Positions 12,850 through 24,200 of a stretch of DNA of 64,000 bases are shown here, in pieces. Source of the stretch: Oreocharis arfaki (lineage: Eukaryota; Chordata; Aves; Passeriformes; Paramythiidae); assembly GCA_013398015.1 (NCBI GenBank), contig VZRR01006730.1, forward strand, positions 710,746-774,745, read 5' to 3'. The notes beneath the pieces were generated by a model that saw nothing but the letters and a program-made list of their open reading frames with translations, was not told where the DNA came from and did no database searches. Position 1 is the first letter of the stretch. The number at the start of each line of letters is the position of its first letter. The position numbers were made by a program, and so were the translations under genes.

Positions 12850-15029
12850 CTTATCCATTGCCGTTGCCGTGTCCTGGATGTATTCATGGATGTACATTCC
12901 CTTCCCTCTTGGTAGCTTGCAGTCTCTCAGACACTCCCCTTTGGGCTCCAGATGTGTTGTTGACAGCAAGTTTCACTCTTGCAGTGTCAGTCATTGTTGT
13001 GCAGATCACACAGTTTTGAAATCCCATCGGACTGTACCCTCCTCTTTTGTTTTCTGGAATAAGTTTCAGTTGTGGCTGGGATGCACTAAGAATGGGTCAC
13101 TGAACTGAAGGCCTGGGCCTGAGCACTGTCACTCAGTCCCTCAGCTGGGGCATCAGACTCTTCCTTTGAAAAATTGCTGCAGTGGTGCTGCTGGTGATTC
13201 ATTCTGCACAATAATTAATCTTTGAGTGAGTCTTTTGCGTGGTTTAAAGAAATGTGGAGATGCAGAGGCTTATGCTCAGCTTTCTTGTTTCATGCCCAAA
13301 CATGTCCAGAGACATCTGTGTCAGCATTGGTGAGGAGCTTAGGACTAGGAATACAAGTTAGGTTTGGATTTGTTACACTAAAGTTCTCATCTCCATCTGA
13401 TGCTCTATGCTGCTTCCACAAGATTTTCAGATTCTGCAAGATTTCCTGGGGAGACTTTAAAAAAACCCAAAAGTTGGTTGTGGTAGCCACATGGTTCCTT
13501 TGAGGACCGTGAGTTTCTTTGAATTGGTTGCAAATCACACTGGTTAGGTTGTAGTCTCCCATAGTAGGAATGTCTGTAGCTTTAAGTTTCGTATTTGCTG
13601 TCTCTGCTTTTATCCTAGATAGTCTGTTTCTCCAGCTCCCTCAGGGAAGGGAACTCTGAATTCCTGGTGCAGTCTGAGGCTGTGTTTACAAAGGTCACGT
13701 GAATTAATGTGCCCTGTGGGTTTTAACACCTGCATCCACAGTGTAATTGGAGATGACAGGAGCTCAGCAGGCCTGACAGTGTGACTTGCTTTTATGCTTG
13801 ATGCCTGTTTCAGAGTACTGGGAGGGGGTTTGTTTGTGGAAGCATTGCTTTCGTCTTTGTTTCCGACATTCTAAGAAAAGTTGTGTGGTCTGCTCCAAAT
13901 ATCCAGGAGGAAAGAAGGGACCTGGGACAGTGGTTCTCTGCCTCTTCGTGGTCAGCATTACTGTGTGTGAGGCATGCCCCTGCTTGCCTGATGCTCTTGT
14001 ATCTGGGCTGCTTCAGAGCTTTGTCACCTCCTGTCTTTCAGGGACTGATAGGCTTCCAGTCCTGAACTCAATCACTCACACTGGTACAGGCCTTTCATGT
14101 AGTTGCTTTTTAAATCAGTTAATCTCTTTAGCTTGCATAGGTAAATCACTGAGTTAAGATCAACTGATGTTCAATCAGATTAGGAGTGTTTACATTCACA
14201 ATTTGCATCAGTTTCACTGAATCTGTGTGATCAAACAAGTTGGGTCTTTTTCTGTGCGGGTGGGGCTTTTTCCAAAAAGTGGTTGGATTTGCTTTCCGGT
14301 TTCAGGTTCTGTAGTGGAATCAGGGCTGTATAATGAAGATGCTTTTCAGTATGGTTTCTAGGTTCCAAAAAAGGGTGTCCTCAGAAGGTTGGTGGTGAAT
14401 CCATTTCCTGTGAATGGCATCATTGCCATTTCCCATAGGTAGGATGTTGCCTTTCAATTTCTTGATGTAGGTGAGGGGAGGATTTGTCATCCTTTTTTTT
14501 GATGCAGCATCAACCTTTGTCACAGTCTTTGGATACTGATAGTAAGAGGCAAATCTGATGTTTTGTAGTCTGCTAAATAATTGTATGAAAAATCTCTTTT
14601 CTAATTTTCTATATGCTCTGCCATACATGCACCAAAAATTCAGGGCAGCTGGCAGCACTGAGCTGTTTGTTACTGGGAGCTTTAACAAAGGCTACTGGTT
14701 ATAATGCCAGGAATTTCCCTCTTACACACTTGGAGAGATCAGGGATGAAATGCTCTGGTAGTGTTAGCAGTAATGAAGACTTGTCCTGCTTTGGTAAAAC
14801 TGTTGGCAATGAAAGAATAGTTTTGCACCTGGATATGCTAGTCTCGTACCTTTTACCACAGTTTGTTAAAATACCGCGTTTCAGGAGTATAAACATTGAT
14901 AAAACAAAGCTAATTACGGAAATGAAATCTTGAAGCTTGCTTGTGATACAGCTTGTAACAGATTTTGGAAGTTAATGGTCTCAATAGTTGAACTCTTGCC
15001 TCTTTTGCATCTGTTTGTTTTTTCCACAG

Positions 15030-15155
15030 GTACTTCCTGACTTTCAGTAGAAGAGAGAAACTAAAGCCTTTGAAGATAGATGTCTGTGGCCCCTTGCTTG
15101 GCAGAAACAATGCTGCAGCGATGAGATTTTAGCGAGCTCTTCCTGTGTGGCCTCC
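15030..15155 (+). other. NR1H3 5'UTR part of first coding exon
   Basis: A pyrimidine tract ending in CCACAG at 15029 forms the acceptor, so at least one upstream non-coding exon exists that I cannot locate. The leader holds an in-frame stop (TAG at 15048-15050) before the main ATG at 15156, which fixes that ATG as the first in-frame start. Three upstream ATGs occur at 15080, 15110 and 15121, all in other frames. Confidence 0.65.
15080..15132 (+). promoter_or_regulatory. Two overlapping upstream ORFs in the NR1H3 leader
   Basis: uORF1 runs 15080-15124 (14 codons plus TGA, with a second in-frame ATG at 15110). Its stop overlaps the ATG of uORF2 (15121-15132, three codons plus TAG) through an ATGA. 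The main ATG follows 24 bases later, with T at -3 (weak) and G at +4. This arrangement is expected to lower or condition initiation at the main start; no translation data are available. Confidence 0.5.
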
Positions 15156-15273
15156 ATGGGTCCCACTCAACTCAGCACGCAGGATCATGGGAAGAGGGTG
15201 GCAAGTGTATTTGAGATGGAGGAGGAAGGGCTTCCGCTCTTCCCTGGCTCAGAGAACCCCCCTGAGCATGCAG
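15156..15273 (+). CDS. NR1H3: NR1H3 coding exon 1 (A/B domain start)
   Basis: It encodes residues 1-39 plus one base, beginning MGPTQLSTQDHGKR and containing an acidic stretch FEMEEEG. The donor is GCAG|GTATGC (phase 1), and the split codon GAA is completed by the next exon. An upstream GTG at 15147 keeps the frame, but ATG is preferred and gives the 409-residue length. Confidence 0.88.
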
Positions 15274-18200
15274 GTATGCAAAAATTCTTACTAAATCCAT
15301 GTAAGATAAAGGATATCAGTTCTTTCAGCTGCAAGCAGAATTGATACTTGGCAAAATTTTAGGACAAGTTCTACTGTGCTTGAAGCTCTCAGGTATGATG
15401 TCCAAGAATAGAGTCATTTATTGATAGCTGCAGACTGGGTTTATGTAGTTGGTAAATGTGGTGAATATTTTGCTTATTTGACCTTCCAGAGGTTAGGTCT
15501 GTGGCAGTAAATTAATTAATTTTTTTAGCCTTATCAAAAGCTGCTGAACAAGAAATCTTTACTACAGGTGACAATCCAGCAAGGGTAGGTGGTACAAAGA
15601 AATGGTCGTGTTTTGCAGATTCACAGAATGAGAAGACAGTAGGAGTTTCTCTATGTATTTCTTATGTTAACTGAGGATGAAGAATATCAGACATAGAACT
15701 GAGACTTTATAGTTAAAGCTGCTGCTTATGGCCACACTCCTACACTTTCAAGTTCTAAGAAGATAGTATAACATCTCTGGACAGGTAACAGGAAAAAAAA
15801 AGGGAAAGCACAAGTGCATAGGGTCATCATCTTAATGAAAATATGACAAATTAATGTATTTTCTCAGCAATGAGGCAATGGGCAATCTTGATATAAGACG
15901 AAGAGATAATCTGAACATTGAATGAGGGCTCATCAGCAGAGTAGAAACAGAGTAGTTAAAAGGTGATATGAGATAACCCAATAAAAGTCCTTAAAATGGA
16001 TTTGAGGGCTTGAGAAGAAAGCAATTGGTAGATGGGTTCCTTTTGAAAATGTAAGAAGCCACAAAATGTGGAAGATGTTTATTAAGGCGGGTATCTACCA
16101 AGGAAGGAGGACCCTACCCTAATGAAAGCTAAAGGTTCAGACATGGCATTCATGCTTTATACATCTTACGTTATTTCTATGTTATTTTTGACTACAGAAA
16201 ATAACAATAATCATCTATATAACTAAAATGCTTCATGTTCAGAGATGGAAAGTAATTTGCATAGATCAAAGATTAAGCTTATCTGTCTCAATAAAGCAAT
16301 TATAGAAAAGGTAATAAGATCTTTATGTAATGTCATAAAGACAGCTAAGAAACCCGAAAGATGGACAGATTTATCTGTGGAAGTCATTGGATTACTCTGC
16401 TGTTCCTCAGAAGCATATGAACATCACTTGAGGCTTCAGCAAAGTTGTTATACCAGTTAGTCTGCCATTACATGTGTTTATACTAAGTAATCTGAAATAA
16501 CTGTAAAAATAACTGTAGGCATTGCATAATCTTTATTTGGCAATATACTGTGTGAAGAGAAATATAGTTGAACAAGAGAGCCGAATATCAGAAATGTAAC
16601 CTTTCTGATGACATTTTTTTGCTGTCCAATCTGCAATGAGACGTGCAGGCCAAAATGAGTCACCTCCAGGCCTCTGTAAAGTCAGTGGGATTGAAAATCA
16701 ACACCAAGATACTTATGGCTGAAAACTTGTAGTGAGGAACACCAATAGTAATTTCTGAGACTGACCTAAAACTGGTTATTTCAGGAATTTGAGCAGAACA
16801 GTAAATGTGAACACAAGTAAGTGTAGAAGTATTGGAACAGTAAGTACAAAACTGAGACATGCCACTGTAACCCTGATGCTGATCAAGAAATGCAGCGGCC
16901 TTGTCCTTCAAACTAAGCATTAACTCCAGTGTAAAGGCTTTCCAGGCATATCTAAACATAATCTGGAGACTTAGCAAGACATCTTTACTACAGCTGCCAT
17001 AGAAGAATCTATAATACCTGACATACAGAAAAGTACCTGCACTATGAGCTGTGTAGAATATCAGATGTCAACACAGCTAGAATTAAATGGATGGGAAAAG
17101 AGAGAGCACTAATAGGGAGGGAATGCACATATAATATCGGCAAGCATTTGACTGGAATGCTTAAGGTGAGATGTGTTGGAGCAGACCAAAGATGTTTTCA
17201 GAATGCAGAGCCGCTGATAAGATCTATCAGAGTGATGTAGGAAGAATTGGGAGCTGCTGCACAAGACCATCTGAAATGTGAAGCAGTTGTGAAGGCCCCG
17301 TGTTTGAGACAGAACAAGCTTTAGTAAATGAACTGTTGCTATGAGAGTGTTTCAGTTTTAGGAGTGGGGAGCACTCTTCTTGAAGAGGAAATGATGGCCT
17401 CAGGGTTCCGAAGGCTCACAGAGCTTGTGAAGTGTACTGCTTGTCTGCTTATTGCCCCTAACTCCACAAACTGCTGTCTTCTGTCTCGACAGTTTCCCTA
17501 AATGTTCCAGCAACAGGGATTGCGTGCTCAGTCTAGTTTTTGTAGGGTCACAGTTTCAGCACTGGCTTTCTGTCACTATTGAATTGAGGAAACATTTTTC
17601 CTTATTCTTGTGCGTGAGTGTGGCAGAGAATAAAATTAAGAGAACTGGAGCTGAGTTCTGAAGAAATTTACTTTCTGTACAATCTTGGATTTCAGCTTAA
17701 CTTTTTTGTAGGTTTTTCTCACATTGGTAACTTAACTGTAATTGGAAAGTGCAAAAGAGCGCTTGGCCTGAGCATGTTTTGGCTCTTTCACTCAGTTTCA
17801 GAAGGGAACAAGTGTGGAGCTATATTTGCTTATATAGTTGAGGTGGAACCTTGTGGATTATGTCAGTAAATTTGTTACAGAAGACTCACTTGCCCAGAAG
17901 GGGTGTGTGTGAAAAGGGAGACTTGATATTTTCATCCATGTGCCTGGGAGATAGTGGGTTTGAGTGGGGATGTTGGTTATTGTCAGGAATGGGGCAGTCA
18001 GCTGCAAACACCACCCTTCCTTCATGTCTGTGGGTTTTCTTTTCTTTTGGTTTTTTTCCTCGCTACCGTTCGTTTCCTTAGAAAATCCCCCCTTGAAGCG
18101 GAAGAAGGGCCCAGCCCCTAAGATGCTGGGAAACGAAGTGTGCAGCGTGTGCGGGGACAAGGCCTCCGGCTTCCACTACAACGTGCTGAGCTGCGAAGGC

Positions 18201-21200
18201 TGCAAGGGCTTCTTCCGCCGCAGCGTCATCAAGGGCGCGCAGTACGTCTGCAAGAACGGCGGCAAGTGCGAGATGGACATGTACATGCGCCGCAAGTGCC
18301 AGGAGTGCCGGCTGCGCAAGTGCCAGGAGGCCGGCATGCGGGAGCAGTGTGAGTGCGGGCACTGGGCTTGGCACGGGACAGGAGGGCTGTGGGGACGATG
18401 GCTGTAAGGCAGGGGGCAGTGCGAGTGCTTGGGGAGGGGGGACGTGGAAGCCACGCAGAGGCTGTGTGTTGGAATGTGCGTGGGAAGTCACTGAGAGCAA
18501 GGATCGCGTGGGGAGGTGAGGCTGTTAGTGGAACACCATTGGTGTGCTGAGAGCCTCAGCCCTGCTTTATTCCTTGTAAGAACTCGTGGAATATGCCGGC
18601 AGAGGAAAGACTCACATGCTCTTCAGGAAGCTGTAAAGTGTGTCAGTAAAGTCAGGCTTGTGATCAGGACTGTAAGATTGGTCACCGTGCTCCTTGAACA
18701 ACAGGCACTTCTCTTCGCTTCCTACTGTGAGCTTGCGAAAGAGGTCAAGGGGCAGCACCACAGTACTGCAGCTGTGTTTGTGCAAGAGCTGATCTCATTG
18801 CCCCCATTAGTGAACTCTGCTATTTTTGTCACACAAGCCATAAGGCTGCTGTTTCTGAATACTTACCAATATTTCTGCTTGGATATCAGGAACAGCCCTC
18901 CTTGGCCAAGGCATGCAGGTTTTATCCCTTTGCTCATCAAGACTGACTGAATGAATGCTCAATGAATATTAGATCTGTGTGAAGTCTTCTTTTCTGACAT
19001 TCAGCACCCAGAACAGCTAGGAACAGTGGCTATTTCAGAAACATTTTATAATTCTGCAAAAATTTAGTCCCAGTGAGCTAGGAGACATGCTGTTCAGTTT
19101 TTCAGCATGAAGCGTAGCACGTCAGTATCTTTGTCTCACTGGTTTGTGTCAGCATTACATATGCTGTCTTTACCCCATTGCTCCGTTCCCAAGAGCAACA
19201 AAACAGATGTATTTGAAAAGCAATGCAGTAAGACCACTTGTTCACTTTGCTTCTCTTTTGTTGCAGGTAGATACAGAGAGCCTCAGTATGTTTCTGCATT
19301 TAGTCATTGTTTTGTGTTGAAGACAGCTCAGGAAAATTAGGTCAAAAGGAATCTTGGTGTTATTATCAAGAACTTGGCAATTCTTGTTGACGCTGTAATC
19401 CCCACTGCAAATTTGCCTTGTTAGTTTTGACAGAAACTGAGGGCTTTTTCCTCCAGCTGTTTCACTTGGAAGGTCATTCCAGAACTTCCCCCCTAGTAAT
19501 TGCTGGAAACATTCTTCTAATTCCCAGACTGAAGTTATTCATGGCCAGTTTATTGTTCTTAAGCCAGTGTGAACCATGAGGTTAAATAATTCCTTCCTGG
19601 CAAACCAAATAAGTTAGATTGCTTTGAATTTAGCATGGTGTAGGAGCTTGCACATGGGCAGTTTTCAAGATTCTTTAATAGCCAAGTAACATTTTACCAG
19701 ATAATTTTTTTTTTTGCATCTGGGTCCCAAGATGAGGGACTGTAATCACTTGGATCAATTACTTCCCTCCTTAAACTGACACTGTAAGTAGCATTCTGTA
19801 ATCTTACAGATCCCCCTTATTTTGGTAATTGCACTGAATGCCTTTGCTGTTAGAATTGTAAATGTTGTGCATGGTGCATGTACCTGTGCACACATCCTCC
19901 CTGCTGGAAGTTGGGGATAAAGGTTACTCTCAGCTTGACTGTGTTATATTCTTTGTCTGTCCTTCCAATCCCAAGAATGCTGTCTTAGAGTAGCTCTCCA
20001 GTTCTTGTCTTTGTTTAACATGATTCTTTTAAGAAGTGCAGTTACATACTTGTTCAGTTTTAGGGCCTGCTTTTCTGTGTAGCAGCTATAGAATCATAGA
20101 ATCATCAAGGCTGGAAGAGATCTTTTAAGTTCATCAAGTCCAAATGTCTACCCAGCAGTACCAGTATAACCCTTAAACCACTAAACCATATCACCCTGCA
20201 CAGATCCAGATGCCTCTTAAACACCTTCAGGGATGGTGACTCCCTCACCTCCGTGGGCAACTTGTTCCAATGCATGTCCTAGCAAAGATGATTTTTTTAA
20301 ATACCTGATCCGGATCTCCCCTGTCTCAGTTTAAGGCCATTTCTTGTCCTCTCACTGTGGGCATGGCAGAAGAGACTAACCCCCACCTCATTACAACCTC
20401 CTCTGTTTCCTATGTTATCTGTGCATAAAAAAAAAAAATGGCCAAAGAATCTTTCAGCACTTTTAAAGTCTTGTTTGTAAAGTTAAGCTTTGTTTATTTA
20501 TCTTTGTTCCTGAAGATACAGAGGGGGTTTTTTTTCCAATCAGTTCCTTTTCTGCTTCCTTTCTCTCCAGAGTGTCGATCACAGCACACAGCCTGATGCT
20601 GTCAGCGGCCTTGCTGAGGGTGTGCTCAGTTCCCCTGCCTGTGTCACTGACAAAGGTGTTCAACAGTGCCGGTCCCAATACCAACCCCTGAGGAACGCCA
20701 CTCGTCACTGCTCTCCATCTGGACATTGAGCCATGGGCCACAACTCTCTGAGTGTGACCATCCAACCAATTTTTTTATCCTCCAAGTGATCCTTCTGTCA
20801 AATCCATGCTATTCCAATTTAGAGACAAGGGTGCATTGCTCCTGAGCTTGGAGGAGGTGACCCTTGAATATTAACCAGCTTTCTTGGGCTCCTCTTCCCT
20901 CCAGCACTTTATCTGATAGTACTCTGCTGAGCAGATCCCTGAAGAAGCCAGAGTCTGCTCTCCTGAAGTCCAGGCCAGTGAACTTGCTGTGCACCCTCCT
21001 TGCTGCTCCAGCGATCTTGGAATTCACCATTTCATGGTCGTTGCAGCCCAGGCTGCCCTTGAGGTTAACCTTCCCCACCAGGTTGTCCCCTGTTGGTGAT
21101 AACAAGGTTGGGCATAGCACCTCTCCTTGCTGGCTCCTCTGTCACTTGCAGAAGACAGTTATCATCAACACATTCCAGGAGCCTCCTGGACTGCTTCCTC

Positions 21201-24200
21201 TGTGCTGTGTTGTCCCTCCTACACATATTGGAATGGTTGAAGTCTCCTTTAAGGATTGGGGCTTGTGAATGTGAGGCTGCTCTTGTCTATTGATGGAGGG
21301 CCTCCTTTGCTTGGTCTTGATCAAGTGGCTTGTAACAGACCCCCTCTATAATGTCACCTGTCCCTGCCCTCCCTTTAATCCTGGCTCATAAGCTCTTGGT
21401 CAGCTCCTCATCCATCCCCTGGCAGAGCTCCATGCACTCCAACTGGCCATTGACTTGGAGAGTGACACCTCCTCCTTGTCTCCCCTCCCTGTCCTTCCTG
21501 AAGAGCCTGTATCCTTCCATTCCAACACCCCAGTTAGAGGATTAATTTCACCATGTCTCTGTGATGCCAGTATGATCACAGCCCTGCAGGTGTGTTCATG
21601 TCTATAACTCCTCTTGTCTATTCCGTATACTATGTGCATTTGCATAGAGGCATTTAAACTGGGCTCCTGATTAACCTGACTTACTGGATGGAGTGGCAGG
21701 AATTCCATTGTGCTGCTCTTCAGGTGCTCTCCTGCTGACCTGCATACCCTCTCCAGGCTCTGGGCATCTCTTGCTGGCCCTGGCATCAGACTGGTAGGAG
21801 AGGGATGGATTGAGGTTCCTGTCCCTAGGCAGCTTTAGTTGAAATCCCTCTTCACAGCTTGGCAAGCCTGTGAGAAAAGATGCGCTTCCCTTTCTCTGGC
21901 AGAGGGACCCCATCAGCTCTCAGTAGAGCAGATGCCTTTGAGTAGTTCTGTTCCTTACAATGTTACATTCAAATAACATCTCTCCTTTGACTTATCAACT
22001 GAAGGAGTCACTTCTAACCCTGTTCCTGAAGGACTTGCAGTTGGTCCTCCATACATTTTATGCAAAGCTGTTCTTCCACTATTCATCTTGGGGTATGTTA
22101 CTGCTCTAGATATTGCTGCAGATGGCTTCTATAGCAAATTATCCTTTCACTCTCAAACTCCGTCCAGGACTGAGTCTGGCTTTTGAAGAGGGTGAAATGA
22201 CACAAGCTGTTAAATTAAAAATATTGGAAAAAGACACAACAGTAGGATAATACAAAATACAGTGGACACGCCATGGCATATGAAGGGAGCACCTGTTGTA
22301 ACATGACATTTTAGGGAATTTCTTTATGGGGAAAGTAACTGTTGTTTTTCTGAGATCTGCAGGGCATCATGAGGGGAGCTTCTGCCTTTTGTGAACACTT
22401 TACATGACAGTATGATTAGAAGAAAGGAATGGAACAACTTGAAGTAGGGAATAGAAGGAGAAACAAGTATCACTGTCGGCTGTGTTGTGTACACTCTGCT
22501 ATGCCTGGTACAGGCAGCTGGTGATCTCTGCCTCTCCATCCACAGCACATTACCCTTTGTTTGGTGTGGTTTCCATTGTGTTCCTATGATTGATCATGGG
22601 CTATTCCTACTTTAGATGTTCTGTCTGAAGAACAGATCCGACTGAAGAAACTGAAGAAGCAGGAAGACGATCAGGCTCGGACAGTTGTGGTGCGTCCAAA
22701 CCCTCCAAATCCGCCAAGCCCTTCCCACAAACTGACGCCGGAACAGCTGAGCATGATAAAAAAGCTTGTGGCTGCTCAGCAGCAGTGCAACCAGCGCTCC
22801 TTCACAGACAGGCTCAAAGTGACGGTAAGAACTCTATCAGTGTACCCAAAATAAGAGAAGTGAAGTTTGGGGAGTTGCATTTTAGGTAAAATATTTGGGA
22901 GAACAGAGTTACTTTAGGCATTGCATCTGTGGGCTAAAGCTCTGTAAAGAATAGCAAAGGATCATGTTCTGAAGTTGTCATTTGCTTTCCTCGTTCTCTT
23001 CATCTTACCTTTCATCTTTGGCTCCATCTCTCACAAGTATATGCTGTCTCTTCCCATTCCAACAGCCATGGCCTCAGATTCCTGATCCAAATAACCGTGA
23101 AGCAAGGCAGCAGCGTTTTGCTCACTTTACAGAACTTGCAATTATCTCTGTGCAAGAGATCGTGGACTTTGCCAAGCAATTACCTGGCTTCCTGGAGCTC
23201 ACCAGGGAAGATCAGATCGCTTTGCTGAAGACATCTACCATAGAGGTGAGGATTTGACTCTACCACAGTACATAGTAGCAGAGATGAAAGAATTTGGAGT
23301 TACCCACCTAGAGGACTAGTTCCATCCCTTTTTTGAGGATGGCAGACTGAAGGACCTCAGCTATGGGACCGTTACTGCAGTGTGAGGTTATATTGGCAAG
23401 ATGCCTGGTTGTATACTGCAGTGCTTGGTTATACAAGAAGAGAATGAGTGCCTTTGTAGTGGTAAGCAGGAATTTCCCATTTCCTAGAAGCAGACACCAC
23501 AAAGGATGGCAGCAGACTTTACCCTGGAATTTTTAGGCACTCAGAGAAACTGGAGTGGTTTTATTTGTTGTTTTTTTTTTTTTCCAAAGATGCTTCAACA
23601 GTCAGCAAATTATTGATGTTGTAACATTTCTTCCTGCTTTCAAATCAAGTATATTTATTACTGTCTTCAGGTGATGTTGTTGGAGACATCTCGGCGCTAC
23701 AATCCAGAGATTGAGAGCATCACCTTTCTTAAGGACCTGAGCTATAATCGGGATGACTTCGCCAAAGCAGGTGGTGCATTAGACAGGTGTTTCTTCCTCC
23801 CCAGTGTCTTGTGTTCTTACATATTTTCCTTTTTAATTTGGGCAGCTGAAAAATAGTTGATGGGGTCAGGTAAGAGGTTTAGAACAGGACCAAACCAATA
23901 GCCGCACAAACCGTTTTTTTTGCTTTTAATGTATGGTACTAGCTCAGTTTATGTCTTTTTCTAGGTGTCAGTTTGCTTGGGAAAATCTGGACTCCTAAAG
24001 CATGAAAATATTGCTGCAGGTGTCCACCTAGGACTAGCAGTTGGTGTGAACTTCCTTGCTTGTAGAGATGTGACGTGATGCTAGAGCTGTGTCAGATCAT
24101 ACCAATTCAAACCACAGTCTTCTCTCCTTTGCAAGTGCATCACTTACTAATCTGATGGACACTTAGAGTGATGACATTACTGTGAATACATTTCAGTTGA

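Larger units (their letters stand above)
1..15029. other. No coding gene; upstream or 5' intron DNA of NR1H3
   Basis: I find no exon of a recognisable protein here on either strand. Open frames are short, lack family motifs and overlap one another. In mammals ACP2 lies head-to-head upstream of NR1H3; I searched for acid-phosphatase motifs on the minus strand and saw none. No CpG island is present, so the NR1H3 first exon and promoter are either outside the window or not recognisable. Contents are a G run at 5-17, an A run at 175-187, a CR1 scrap at 951-1012, a T run at 7454-7471, a pyrimidine-rich tract at 8520-8650 and an 18-bp tandem duplication at 12814-12849. The rest looks like unique intronic or intergenic sequence. 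Confidence 0.6.
18349..22615 (+). other. NR1H3 intron 2
   Basis: About 4.3 kb. It carries the CR1 element at 20088-21960 and a DR1-type nuclear-receptor motif at 18742-18754. The remainder shows no gene. Confidence 0.8.

Noticed and set aside
15147..15155. GTG at 15147 as the NR1H3 start
   Set aside because: The ATG three codons later gives the expected 409 residues, and non-ATG starts need stronger evidence.
18078..18500. 140-codon minus-strand frame over the NR1H3 DNA-binding exon
   Set aside because: It is the shadow of a GC3-rich exon on the other strand, with Ala/Leu/His repeats typical of such antisense frames.
21400..21913. Minus-strand frames of 128 and 80 codons
   Set aside because: They are parts of the CR1 element, not host genes.
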